A stretch of 40,142 nucleotides of DNA from UBA12088 sp041920275 (GTDB taxonomy: Bacteria > Patescibacteriota > Minisyncoccia > Phycocordibacterales > UBA12088), in the NCBI GenBank assembly GCA_041920275.1, contig JAYRSE010000027.1:1-40142 (forward strand), in the 5' to 3' direction. The translations under genes were made by a program, and so were the position numbers. Shown one piece after another: positions 31,171 to 39,004 of the stretch. The first letter of the stretch is position 1; every line of letters begins with the position of its first letter. Below the pieces are notes generated by a model. The model was not told the origin of the DNA and did not search any database. It saw only the letters and a program-made list of their open reading frames with translations.

Positions 31171-31206
31171 AATACCGGTACTAGTTACGTAACTAATACC
31201 GGTATT
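31171..31206. repeat. 36-bp near-perfect palindrome related to the two identical palindromes
   Basis: Arms AATACCGGTA ... TACCGGTATT around a TAGTTAC|GTAACTA centre with one mismatched pair (31181/31196). It shares length and the TACCGGTATT motif with the palindromes at 9293 and 21589. It lies 51 nt downstream of the galU stop (minus strand). Confidence 0.65.
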
Positions 31207-31256
31207 GATTTCGCCGATTTCCACAAGTAGCGATCCGCTCGCTCCACTTCCCCACC

Positions 31257-32120
31257 CTACGACGCGAGACGCTTCGCCAGGTACTTGCGAAGATCCTTGT
31301 TGATATCCTTGCGGTCGAGCGCATACTCCATGGTCGCCTTAAGGTAACTCAAAGGGTCGCCGGTCGTGATCCACTGACCGTCCTCCACCTCTTTCGCCAA
31401 GAACCGGCCGCCATTGCGAATGTAGTTTCGTATCGCATCAATGATCCACAACTCATCGCCGAGTCCTCGTTCGGTCTGACGCAGAGAATCGATGATCTCC
31501 TGCGTAAGAACCATGCGGCCGAAGTCGGCATGGAGCGACGGCGCTTTGTCCTTCGCGGGCTTTTCGACGATGTCCTCGAGCTCGATCGTGCCTTTACGGT
31601 ACTTCACGATACCGTACCGCTCCACTTCGCCACGCGACACCTTCTGGACGCCAATGATCGGTGCTTGTTCCTTTCGGTAGAGCTCCACCAACTGCTTGGT
31701 GAAAGACACCCTCGACTTCACCAGGTCGTCACCGAACGCATACACAAAGGGCTCGTTCTCGACCAGACTCGCCGCCGAGAGGAGCGGCGTGCCGTTGCCG
31801 TACGGGCCTTTCTGGCGGACGTAGATGAAGTTGGCCATACTCGAAATGCGACGCACTTCTTCAAGACGCTCGTGTTTGCCGGTTTTCTCCAAGCTCGTCT
31901 CAAGCTCGAACGAGCGATCGAAGTGGTCCTCGAGCGGCTTTTTGTCCCAGCGGGTGACCATGATGATGTCACGAATGCCCGCTTCGACCAGCTCCTCCAC
32001 AAGGTACTGGATGATCGGCTTGTCAACGAGCGGAAGCATTTCTTTCGGCTGGGCCTTGGTGGCGGGAAGCAAGCGAGTGCCTGAACCGGCAACTGCGACG
32101 ACCGCTTTGGTTATTTCCAT
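31257..32120 (-). CDS. galU: UTP-glucose-1-phosphate uridylyltransferase
   Basis: 287-aa nucleotidyltransferase making UDP-glucose for surface polysaccharides. The N-terminal signature G-S-G-T-R-L-L-P-A-T-K-A-Q-P-K-E-M-L-P-L-V-D-K-P is split here only for length limits; F-G-D-D (metal site) and V-E-K-P (uridine-binding region) are also seen. The length matches bacterial GalU. Start MEITKAVV at 32120 was chosen at the family start; upstream in-frame sequence up to 32177 is not homologous. A TACGCT lies only 2 nt upstream, so the promoter is unclear. A palindrome follows the stop. Confidence 0.93.
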   Translation of the reverse strand: MEITKAVVAVAGSGTRLLPATKAQPKEMLPLVDKPIIQYLVEELVEAGIRDIIMVTRWDKKPLEDHFDRSFELETSLEKTGKHERLEEVRRISSMANFIYVRQKGPYGNGTPLLSAASLVENEPFVYAFGDDLVKSRVSFTKQLVELYRKEQAPIIGVQKVSRGEVERYGIVKYRKGTIELEDIVEKPAKDKAPSLHADFGRMVLTQEIIDSLRQTERGLGDELWIIDAIRNYIRNGGRFLAKEVEDGQWITTGDPLSYLKATMEYALDRKDINKDLRKYLAKRLAS

Positions 32121-32245
32121 AGAGCGTACTGTTGTGATTAACGGATAGCATTCCCCATGATACTCCCCACGCCGCACAATACAAGCAACGAACCTGTGGA
32201 CGTACGCACTAGCGTCCGACGGGCATCGGGTCTATCATGGAACAT

Positions 32246-32758
32246 ATGGAAACGCACGACAAGACCGATACACGACCGAACGGCACAGGCCTGGCTCGCA
32301 AGCCCATCGCATGGGAAGCGCATGAGTATGTACATGTCGAAAAGTCACCCGACTGGTACTGGGCGCTCGGACTCCTTGCCATCGCCGGAGCGACCGGCGC
32401 GCTTCTCATGGAAAACGTGCTCTTTGCTGTTTTCATCATCATTGCGTCGTTCGTCGTCGCACTCGCATCTTCCCGTCAACCGAACGTACTACGTTTTTCG
32501 GTCACCCAACGCGGCGTACGTATCGACGACACACTTTACCCCTACAACACACTCGATTCATTTTCGATCGACGAACAGACCTCGGACGATACTCCGAAAC
32601 TCATTCTCAAGCAGCACGGCTATTTCTCACACATCATCATCATCCCGATCGTAGATGTGGATCCGGATGATATCCACGACTTCCTCACCGCCTTCTTACG
32701 TGAGGATGACCACATCGAACCGCTCACCCACCGCTTCATGGAGTGGCTCGGCTATTAG
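32246..32758 (+). CDS. Hypothetical two-helix membrane protein
   Basis: 170 aa from the ATG at 32246 (an in-frame ATG at 32237 would add three residues). TATCAT (32233-32238) lies 7 nt before 32246, which fits the leaderless spacing and would place 32237 inside the promoter. Two adjacent hydrophobic helices (about 38-75) are followed by a cytosolic domain with R-F-S-V-T-Q-R-G-V-R-I-D-D-T-L-Y-P-Y, a PH-like beta pattern. Such proteins are frequent in CPR genomes; role unknown. Confidence 0.7.
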   Translation: METHDKTDTRPNGTGLARKPIAWEAHEYVHVEKSPDWYWALGLLAIAGATGALLMENVLFAVFIIIASFVVALASSRQPNVLRFSVTQRGVRIDDTLYPYNTLDSFSIDEQTSDDTPKLILKQHGYFSHIIIIPIVDVDPDDIHDFLTAFLREDDHIEPLTHRFMEWLGY

Positions 32759-32809
32759 CGTACACGAACGCGAAGAGCGGATGGGGTGCTGGTGTGAACG
32801 CAAAAAATA

Positions 32810-32818
32810 TGCTACCAT
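32810..32818 (+). promoter_or_regulatory. Extended -10 for tRNA-Arg
   Basis: TGCTACCAT, 27 nt upstream of the mature tRNA. Confidence 0.5.
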
Positions 32819-32845
32819 CATCGCGACAGCGTTCGCGCCGTCTTG

Positions 32846-32917
32846 GCCCTCGTAGTTTAATGGATAGAACGCGGGATTGCGGATCCCGCAATCAAGGTTC
32901 GATTCCTTGCGAGGGCA
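32846..32917 (+). tRNA. tRNA-Arg (anticodon GCG)
   Basis: 7-bp acceptor GCCCTCG / CGAGGGC, anticodon stem CGGGA / TCCCG with loop TTGCGGA (anticodon GCG), T-arm CAAGGTTCGATTCCTTG, discriminator A. CCA not encoded. Most bacteria use an ACG (inosine) isoacceptor for these codons. Confidence 0.92.
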
Positions 32918-32924
32918 CACACAA

Positions 32925-32956
32925 GAGAAACACCCGCCATGATGCGGGTGTTTCTC
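32925..32956. terminator. Hairpin terminator after tRNA-Arg
   Basis: 13-bp perfect stem GAGAAACACCCGC / GCGGGTGTTTCTC with loop CATGAT. It sits between tRNA-Arg (plus) and the rpsT stop (minus, 32999) and could act in both directions. Confidence 0.7.
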
Positions 32957-32998
32957 TGTGTTGAATTCGTGTGAACGTTTGAGGGCGCGTTCGGGGCT

Positions 32999-33277
32999 CT
33001 ACTCTCCCGCCTTCTTTTCCTCCTTACGAGCGACCAGTTTGGCGAGTCGGGACTTCTTGCGCGCGGCGGTGTTGTCCTTGATGACCCCGCCCTTCGCGGC
33101 CTTGTCGATGGCCTTGTATGCCTTCGACAAGAGCTCGCTTGCGCTCGCACCACCCTCAGAAACCACCTTCGTGATCTCCTTCATGGCGTCGCGCATGGTG
33201 CGCTTGCGGCGAAGGTTGAAGACCCGCTTCCGCTCGCTCGAACGCTCCGCTTTTTTTGCTGACTTGGTGATAGCCAT
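32999..33277 (-). CDS. rpsT: 30S ribosomal protein S20
   Basis: 92-aa small-subunit protein. Start MAITKSAKKAERSSERKRVF and the basic helical layout with K-A-I-D-K-A-A-K-G-G-V-I-K-D-N-T-A-A-R-K-K-S-R-L-A are characteristic. The ATG at 33277 matches the family start; an extended -10 TGGTATCTT (33300-33308, minus strand) lies 22 nt upstream, giving a short leader. Confidence 0.95.
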   Translation of the reverse strand: MAITKSAKKAERSSERKRVFNLRRKRTMRDAMKEITKVVSEGGASASELLSKAYKAIDKAAKGGVIKDNTAARKKSRLAKLVARKEEKKAGE

Positions 33278-33299
33278 ATATGTGTGTCTGTGTGCACAG

Positions 33300-33308
33300 A
33301 AGATACCA
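33300..33308 (-). promoter_or_regulatory. Extended -10 of rpsT
   Basis: Minus-strand TGGTATCTT, 22 nt before the rpsT ATG. Confidence 0.55.
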
Positions 33309-33350
33309 TATTGCTCAAAAAAAGCAACTGTTCTCGTGGGTAACCGCTCA

Positions 33351-33460
33351 CACACCTCGGAAACACCACTCCGCCAACGTGTTTCATCGAGAGACCACTC
33401 CGGGGCATTTGCCCAAGTCCAAGTCTCTCGCCGAAACACGTTGGCTTCGCTACGGTTTGC
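33351..33460 (+). repeat. Dispersed stem-loop element, copy 2
   Basis: About 110 bp homologous to 14261-14371 in inverted orientation. GCCAACGTGTTTC (33373-33385) pairs perfectly with 33433-33445, an AT/CC mismatch follows, then CGAGAGAC (33388-33395) pairs with GTCTCTCG (33423-33430). The loop again holds GGGC-attt-GCCC (33403-33414). Lies upstream of rpsT and downstream of the YiiX-like gene. Confidence 0.75.
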
Positions 33461-33467
33461 CTCGACA

Positions 33468-33668
33468 ATGGTACGCGAAGGGTGTGAGCAGTTACTTCTC
33501 ATGGGACGCATCCTCGAAGAACAACGGTCGAAAGCGGTCGTGCTACATCGGGCACCGCTTGGCATCACCGCATGGTTTTACCGGCCGGCAAGGAAGCAAA
33601 CGTACGGGCGAGTACTTCCCATCGTCCGCACAATACCGTGTACTGAGCTTATTGTTGAAAAAAGCTGA
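33468..33668 (+). CDS. Possible small hypothetical protein (66 aa)
   Basis: An open frame starting MVREGCEQLLLMGRILEEQR with plausible composition and GC-rich third positions. It begins right after the stem-loop element, has no Shine-Dalgarno or evident -10, and its end overlaps the YiiX-like gene by 20 nt in convergent orientation. It may be a remnant rather than an expressed gene. Confidence 0.25.
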   Translation: MVREGCEQLLLMGRILEEQRSKAVVLHRAPLGITAWFYRPARKQTYGRVLPIVRTIPCTELIVEKS

Positions 33669-35457
33669 ACTTGCTCCATGAAAGACTGTCGACGAATTCC
33701 GACTCTGTTGCGGGCCGTGCGATGCCGGCACTTTCGTCACCACGCAAGAAGTAGATGTAGCTTAGCTCCGCTTCGGGTGTCCCCCGCTCTTGCACATACT
33801 TCTCCGCAATGTCCAAGGGTGAGACGATGCTTCGCCCGTTCACTGTGGATGTTTCGAACCGAAGCCCGCGCTTGTCCCCGCGAGGAAAATAGCTGTCGTA
33901 CAGAAGCTCCGAACACACGAGCGTGTCCCGCGTTGCGAAGTCGAAGTCGAAATCGTACGGCTTGCCCACATGTGAGAACGCCTTCAAAAGTGCCTCGAGC
34001 ACATCGCGCTTCGAAAGATCGGGGCGCAGCACCACCACAAAGTCGGCATCGGCGGACACCGGCATACTTTGCAGCACCACGCCGGGCTCTATGGCCTCAA
34101 CGACCGCACGAGCCCTCCCGTCCTTGTCGGGCTCTTGGTACTTCGCGTATACGGTGGCGTACTCGGCGGCAAGAAGATCGGAAAGGGTGGCATGCCCCCG
34201 ATACGGGAACTCGGAAGCGAAATACTCGTCCATGACCGCAAGGTCGCCCGTGTACAGTGCGGAGTGCGTCCAAAAGCCCGGTATGCCGACATTGCTCACG
34301 TGCCAGTTGCGCCGCTGCAACATGAGGTCGCCCGGTAGCATGGTCTCTTCCATCGCAAGCGCTTGCTCGGCGGTGATGAGGCCGTCTTTGCCGCGCGTCG
34401 TCAGTATCGCGCGGCCCATGGCGGTCGCGACCGTCTTTTGGATCGGAAACCACGTATCGAACATGCGCCGCTCGGCGGTGTCGGAAAGTACCTCGCCGGT
34501 GAACGTGAGCGTCGTGAGAACATTGTCGCGCAGGTAGGTGTAACTCTCTTCACCCTTCTCGCGCAACAGCCCATACCCTTGTTCGGAACTTCTTCCCTCG
34601 CGCGCAAAGAGCTTCATGTAATAGTAGCCGCCCGAAAGCCGAATGCGCGTCTTGGGCGCAAAGTAGCGCACGATCATTTCATCGTAGAGGTTATCGCGTC
34701 CGAATTCCTCGAATCGCTGATTGAGCGCCTTCTTACGATGCTCGTCCTCGGAAACGAGGAGCATGATGCGGTGCGTGATCTCGTACTTCTTTGCATACAG
34801 ACTGTACGCAATGAGGAACGAGGTGATGCGTTCGCGCTCCATGCGGTATGGTATGCCCGCAAAGTAGCGGTGCTCATCGGTGAGTGACTCTGAGAAAGCG
34901 ACCGCTTGCAGGAACTCTTCGAACGCATATGCAATATCTTCGGTCGCATTGGCGTCGGCCTCGCTTCCGGAAAGGGTCGCAAGCAAGGTGTTGCCGGTCG
35001 ACTCGAGATAGTCCATTGCGGTTACGGAGGTGTAGAGATCATCGTTTATGCGCGTCGCAAGCTCGGCATCGCTCAAACCCGCAAACGGTCGCCGATCGAG
35101 CGGACGTAAGTAGAGAAATGTCGCGGAGACAAGAACAAGACAAAGCGCAAGGATAAACCTCCACTTCTCTCGGGTAAAGAAACGTGCGGTTTCCGTGTAC
35201 GCGCGGTAGGTCTTCCATGTGGCGCGTCCCACGTAGACACGCCGCACCAACGGTATGAACGAAAGTGCGTAGATCGTAAGACCGATCATCATATGGAACG
35301 GGTAGAAGAGCCGCGTGCCAACGATCGCGAGCGCGATGAATGTCATGAGAAGCGAAATGATCGACAGGCGAAGCAATTCCTTGCGACGCTTCGAGAATGC
35401 CGCAAGCGCGCTTTCCGACATGGTGAGCACTTTTCCCAAACTGTTCTTTTTTTGCAT
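33649..35457 (-). CDS. Large membrane protein with C-terminal YiiX-like permuted papain-fold domain (602 aa)
   Basis: Three N-terminal hydrophobic segments (about 28-52, 55-75 and 100-122) are followed by a long helical region (about 125-340). The C-terminal domain (about 360-590) resembles the YiiX/YebB-like NlpC/P60 (C92) family: P-G-D-L-M-L-Q-R-R-N-W...F-W-T-H-S-A-L-Y supplies the His and D-T-L-V-C-S-E-L-L-Y supplies the Cys. Such enzymes are thiol hydrolases or amidases of the envelope; the exact substrate is unknown. The ATG at 35457 begins 5 nt after the stop of the DUF4105 gene; a GTG at 35463 overlaps that stop. The two genes form an operon. Confidence 0.75.
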   Translation of the reverse strand: MQKKNSLGKVLTMSESALAAFSKRRKELLRLSIISLLMTFIALAIVGTRLFYPFHMMIGLTIYALSFIPLVRRVYVGRATWKTYRAYTETARFFTREKWRFILALCLVLVSATFLYLRPLDRRPFAGLSDAELATRINDDLYTSVTAMDYLESTGNTLLATLSGSEADANATEDIAYAFEEFLQAVAFSESLTDEHRYFAGIPYRMERERITSFLIAYSLYAKKYEITHRIMLLVSEDEHRKKALNQRFEEFGRDNLYDEMIVRYFAPKTRIRLSGGYYYMKLFAREGRSSEQGYGLLREKGEESYTYLRDNVLTTLTFTGEVLSDTAERRMFDTWFPIQKTVATAMGRAILTTRGKDGLITAEQALAMEETMLPGDLMLQRRNWHVSNVGIPGFWTHSALYTGDLAVMDEYFASEFPYRGHATLSDLLAAEYATVYAKYQEPDKDGRARAVVEAIEPGVVLQSMPVSADADFVVVLRPDLSKRDVLEALLKAFSHVGKPYDFDFDFATRDTLVCSELLYDSYFPRGDKRGLRFETSTVNGRSIVSPLDIAEKYVQERGTPEAELSYIYFLRGDESAGIARPATESEFVDSLSWSKFSFFQQ

Positions 35458-35462
35458 ATACA

Positions 35463-36311
35463 CTATCGATCAAACCCGTTTCGCAGATCGGCGCTGAAGG
35501 TGGCACTGTACCTGTTTACCATCCCATTGTCGACACGATGCGACTCTTTCACGGCCGAAAACGGTGCGTCGTTCGTTATGACACCAAGCTCGTAGAGCAC
35601 CTCGTCGAAGTACCCCGGGAAAAGCGTCTTCCAGGTGAACGGAAAGTCGACCGTCGATATGTCTTCGACCCGCCGCGTGAGCGCGTTCGTGCAGTTGTGC
35701 GTGAGCGTGTTATACATGCGCGGATGGGCGAATACTTCGTTTACATCTTGGGCGATCAGTGTAAAAAGGGACCGTGCTTGCGCCGGCGTGGCCTTGGTCG
35801 GATACAGGTACACCCGCTCGTTTCGAAGGTCGGTGCGAAGGCCGACCACATCCTCCTCCGAACCCACCACATACACCACTTCGAACTGTCGCAACAAGCC
35901 GAGGGTCGGCGAGAATTTCTCACCACGTTCACGGCGGGTTTCGAACGACACCACCACCTGCTCTCCACCGGAGAAACCGAAGCTGAGGAATATGTGTGCG
36001 AGCCCTTCGAACTCGTCAAAGTGGGAGATGAACACGTCGACATCGTGAAGCGCCGACAATGGGAATGTGCGCGTTTCGTAGCGCACCTCCGCACCACCCT
36101 CTTTGCGCCAATCGAAGTTGCGAAAGTTCTCGATGGTCACCACATCACCCGCAAAGGTGATGTGCGGTAAGCGCTCCTGTCCAAGCTCCCACATGCGATC
36201 GTGCGAGGGGCGAAACATGACAAAGAGTACGCCGTAGGCGACGGACAACCCCGCGAACACGTACGCGAACCTTCGTGCCCACGGGTGCCTTTCGAGGAAC
36301 GAGATCTGCAT
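35463..36311 (-). CDS. DUF4105 domain membrane-anchored protein
   Basis: 282 aa with a single N-terminal helix (about 12-32). The rest matches DUF4105: I-E-N-F-R-N-F-D-W-R, D-V-D-V-F-I-S-H-F, a central F-S-F-G-F-S-G-G-E stretch and the diagnostic Y-N-T-L-T-H-N-C-T-N-A-L near residues 205-216, which may hold a catalytic or structural Cys. Function unknown. The ATG at 36311 is 6 nt after TGTACAAT (leaderless). It heads an operon with the YiiX-like gene and is divergent from ruvA. Confidence 0.8.
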   Translation of the reverse strand: MQISFLERHPWARRFAYVFAGLSVAYGVLFVMFRPSHDRMWELGQERLPHITFAGDVVTIENFRNFDWRKEGGAEVRYETRTFPLSALHDVDVFISHFDEFEGLAHIFLSFGFSGGEQVVVSFETRRERGEKFSPTLGLLRQFEVVYVVGSEEDVVGLRTDLRNERVYLYPTKATPAQARSLFTLIAQDVNEVFAHPRMYNTLTHNCTNALTRRVEDISTVDFPFTWKTLFPGYFDEVLYELGVITNDAPFSAVKESHRVDNGMVNRYSATFSADLRNGFDR

Positions 36312-36317
36312 ACGACC

Positions 36318-36323
36318 ATTGTA
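36318..36323 (-). promoter_or_regulatory. -10 element of the DUF4105 operon (leaderless promoter)
   Basis: Minus-strand TACAAT, 6 nt (ggtcgt), then ATG at 36311. Confidence 0.65.
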
Positions 36324-36400
36324 CAAGCGTGGAGCCACCTCGCGCCACACGGAACACTCCACGCAATACTGTCGAACTCGCACGACGCGCTTCACTGCGT

Positions 36401-36406
36401 TATGAT
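36401..36406 (+). promoter_or_regulatory. -10 element of ruvA (leaderless promoter)
   Basis: TATGAT, 6 nt (gaacac), then ATG at 36413. Confidence 0.6.
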
Positions 36407-36412
36407 GAACAC

Positions 36413-36985
36413 ATGATCGCCCACCTTTCCGGATCGATACTCGCCGTACGAGAAACCCACTTGGTACTTGATGTACACGGTGTCGGCTACAAGGTGCACT
36501 GCACCGCACGACTGCTCGATCTCGCACGCACCGAACGGTCGTTTGCGGTCCACATACACACGGTCGTGCGCGAAGATGCCCTGGAGCTGTTCGGCTTTTT
36601 CGCACCCGAAGAATTGGAGCTGTTCCAGATGCTGATCGGCATAAGCGGCATCGGGCCGCGTTCGGCACTCGGCATCATCGGCCTTGAGAGCGTGGAACGC
36701 TTGGTGAGCGCGATCGGGCACGGCGACGTTGGGTACCTCACCAAGGTGAGCGGGGTCGGCAAGAAAAGCGCGGAAAAGATCGTACTTGAACTGCGCGACA
36801 AAGTGTCCGCCTTTCACCTTGAGGCCGGTACGCCACGCTCCGAAGACAGCGATGTGCTTGAAGCGCTCATTGCGTTGGGGTATCGTGCGGAAGACGCGCG
36901 CGAAGCCCTCAGGCAGGTGCCGCAAGAGCTGCGCGAACAAGGTGCCCGCATCAAGGAGGCGCTCCGTATGCTCTCGCGCCGATAG
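36413..36985 (+). CDS. ruvA: Holliday junction branch migration protein RuvA
   Basis: 190-aa DNA-binding subunit of the RuvAB motor. The OB-fold domain starts M-I-A-H-L-S-G-S-I-L and has L-D-V-H-G-V-G-Y-K-V; two helix-hairpin-helix motifs follow (L-I-G-I-S-G-I-G-P-R-S-A-L near 80-92 and L-T-K-V-S-G-V-G-K-K-S-A-E near 115-127), with the short C-terminal UBA-like domain (E-A-L-I-A-L-G-Y) for RuvB contact. ruvB and ruvC are not nearby. The start is fixed by the family and the -10 spacing. Confidence 0.96.
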   Translation: MIAHLSGSILAVRETHLVLDVHGVGYKVHCTARLLDLARTERSFAVHIHTVVREDALELFGFFAPEELELFQMLIGISGIGPRSALGIIGLESVERLVSAIGHGDVGYLTKVSGVGKKSAEKIVLELRDKVSAFHLEAGTPRSEDSDVLEALIALGYRAEDAREALRQVPQELREQGARIKEALRMLSRR

Positions 36986-36989
36986 ACCC

Positions 36990-36995
36990 TATAGT
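36990..36995 (+). promoter_or_regulatory. -10-like element before the MurE-like gene
   Basis: TATAGT ends 4 nt before the ATG at 37000; it overlaps the end of ruvA, so the gene may have its own leaderless transcript or be read from ruvA. Confidence 0.4.
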
Positions 36996-36999
36996 AAGT

Positions 37000-38268
37000 A
37001 TGGAAAAATTTCTCGACATACTGCGTCGCTTCATTCCCAAAGAGCTCTTTCGCGCACTGCAGCCGCTCTACCACCGCTCCCTCGCTGCACTCGGCGCGCT
37101 TCGCTTTGGTTTCCCTTCTCGCAAACTCTGCGTGGTGGCGGTGACGGGAACCAAAGGCAAGAGCACCGTCACGGAGCTCATCGCATCCATACTCGAAGAG
37201 GCCGGCCACACGGTCGCGCTCAGCAATACGATACGCTTCAAGGTGGGTGAGGAATCGGAGCCGAACCTCTACAAAATGAGCATGCCCGGACGTTTCTTCA
37301 TGCAGCGTTTCCTTGCACGCGCGGTGCGTGCCGGCTGCAGCCATGCGGTACTCGAGATGACCAGCGAGGGAGCGCGCATGCACCGCCATGCCCACATCGA
37401 GCTCGATGCACTTGTGTTCACCAACCTCTCCCCGGAGCACATCGAGAGCCATGGGTCGTTCGAAGCGTACCGCGACGCGAAGCTCTCGTTGCGTGATGCG
37501 CTCGCATGCTCCCCGAAACCGAAGCGGGTGGTGGTCGCAAACAGAGACGACCCGCATGGCACGCTTTTTCTTGAAGTGCCGGATGAGGTGGAGCGGCGCC
37601 CCTACTCGCTCAAACAGGCCGAGCCGCACAACGAGAACGAACGTGGAGTGCTACTCACGTTCGAGGGTGTTTCGATATATTCCCCCCTTGTGGGCCTCTT
37701 CAACGTGTACAACATCCTCGCCGCCGCAACGCTCGCTCGCGCGTTCGGCATCGCTCCGGAAGCGATCAAGCGAGGGGTCGAAAAGCAGACGCTCGTGAAA
37801 GGACGTGTTGAGAAAGTGGATGAGGGTCAAAGCTTTTTCGCGGTGGTCGACTACGCACACACCGCGGATTCGCTCGAAAAGCTCTACCTGGCATTCAAAC
37901 AAGAGCGCAAGATCTGCGTACTTGGTAGCTGTGGCGGCGGACGCGACGCGTGGAAACGCCCCGAGATGGCGAAGGTGGCCGAACGCCACTGTGACGAGAT
38001 CATCCTCACGAACGAGGACCCGTACGATGAGGACCCCGAGAAGATCGTGCGTGACATGGTGCGCGGCCTCGAAAAGAAGAAAGCGACGGTCATCATGGAC
38101 CGCCGGCTCGCGATACGCCGCGCACTTACAATGGCACGACCGCACGACGCAGTGCTCGTGACCGGCAAAGGCACCGACCCGTACATCATGGGGCGGAACG
38201 GAGGTAAAACGCCCTGGAGCGACGAACAGGTGGTGCGCGAGGAGTTGCGTCGCATCCTCAATCACTAA
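37000..38268 (+). CDS. MurE-like Mur ligase (UDP-MurNAc-peptide synthetase), N-terminal domain missing
   Basis: 422-aa ATP-dependent amide ligase of peptidoglycan synthesis. The central domain has V-T-G-T-K-G-K-S-T-V-T-E (ATP site, about 49-60), N-L-S-P-E-H-I-E-S-H-G-S and Y-R-D-A-K (putative carbamoyl-Lys), and the C-terminal domain has G-S-C-G-G-G-R-D and T-N-E-D-P-Y-D-E-D-P. The N-terminal UDP-MurNAc-binding domain of canonical MurE (~480-500 aa) is replaced by a 40-residue helical lead. The DNPR motif that selects meso-diaminopimelate is here E-D-P-Y, so the third amino acid is not predictable. It follows ruvA by 14 nt. Confidence 0.85.
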   Translation: MEKFLDILRRFIPKELFRALQPLYHRSLAALGALRFGFPSRKLCVVAVTGTKGKSTVTELIASILEEAGHTVALSNTIRFKVGEESEPNLYKMSMPGRFFMQRFLARAVRAGCSHAVLEMTSEGARMHRHAHIELDALVFTNLSPEHIESHGSFEAYRDAKLSLRDALACSPKPKRVVVANRDDPHGTLFLEVPDEVERRPYSLKQAEPHNENERGVLLTFEGVSIYSPLVGLFNVYNILAAATLARAFGIAPEAIKRGVEKQTLVKGRVEKVDEGQSFFAVVDYAHTADSLEKLYLAFKQERKICVLGSCGGGRDAWKRPEMAKVAERHCDEIILTNEDPYDEDPEKIVRDMVRGLEKKKATVIMDRRLAIRRALTMARPHDAVLVTGKGTDPYIMGRNGGKTPWSDEQVVREELRRILNH

Positions 38269-38360
38269 CACCGCGTGAGGAAACTACAAACATTTTTTAT
38301 CGCACACGGGCCAAATATTCCCCATTCCTATGCGCGATCGAGTCCGCGCAATGTTTGCTA

Positions 38361-38389
38361 TTGACATTTTATTATATTTGAAGTATAAT
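38361..38389 (+). promoter_or_regulatory. Full consensus sigma-70 promoter of the DUF218 gene
   Basis: TTGACA (38361-38366), a 17-bp AT-rich spacer and TATAAT (38384-38389): a perfect bacterial consensus, unlike the -35-poor promoters elsewhere in the window. Confidence 0.85.
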
Positions 38390-38421
38390 GCAAAAAGTAG
38401 TCAAACCTCTGGAGGTGTCAA

Positions 38422-38991
38422 TTGCACACAGTTCTTGTTGTTCTCGGGAACCAGGTACCGGAGGGTCAAATACGCCATCCCTACAGGGCGTACTGCGACA
38501 TAGCAATCGATTATGCGCGTACGCACGAAGACGTGACCGCCATCGTCACCACCGGCGGATTCACGACCAAAGACGCCCTTGTCAGTGAGGCGGAGGTTGG
38601 CGCACGGTATATAGAGCGAACGTGGCAGAAGGTGGCCGGGGGATCGGTGTCATGCCCGACACTACTCCGTGAAGAGGAAAGCAGAACTACGCCGGAAAAC
38701 GTCCGGTACACCCTCGAGCTCCTCTCCGGATCCGGACAAGCGTTCCAGAAGGTGGTTGTCATCGGAAGACGATCACAAACGTTGCGCGTCCTGGCTATGC
38801 TGTGGCGAAAGCGCGCCGCGGTAAGGAGTGCGCTTGGAAGCAAACCAACGATCGAAACAATCGCGGGTCCGAACACGGACACAAAAATTCGAAAAATGAT
38901 CGATTGGTTACTGATAGCGCTTGATTTCCTGTCGCCGGATGGCGAAAACCAGTTTTACCGTTGGCTCAAGGTCCGTGAACGAAACGGATAA
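38422..38991 (+). CDS. DUF218 / YdcF-ElyC-SanA-like protein (189 aa)
   Basis: Rossmann-like envelope-associated family. Signatures: V-L-G-N-Q-V-P-E-G near the N terminus, I-V-T-T-G-G-F-T-T, E-E-E-S-R-T-T-P-E-N-V-R and V-V-V-I-G-R-R-S-Q-T-L-R. Members lack a firmly known reaction; some affect envelope integrity. No signal peptide is seen here. The start codon is TTG at 38422, supported by a strong Shine-Dalgarno (GGAGG, 38411-38415) at 6-nt spacing. The regulatory style (consensus promoter, Shine-Dalgarno, AT-rich upstream) is unlike its neighbours and suggests acquisition. Ends with its own terminator. Confidence 0.82.
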   Translation: MHTVLVVLGNQVPEGQIRHPYRAYCDIAIDYARTHEDVTAIVTTGGFTTKDALVSEAEVGARYIERTWQKVAGGSVSCPTLLREEESRTTPENVRYTLELLSGSGQAFQKVVVIGRRSQTLRVLAMLWRKRAAVRSALGSKPTIETIAGPNTDTKIRKMIDWLLIALDFLSPDGENQFYRWLKVRERNG

Positions 38992-39004
38992 GCAACGGTA
39001 CCTC

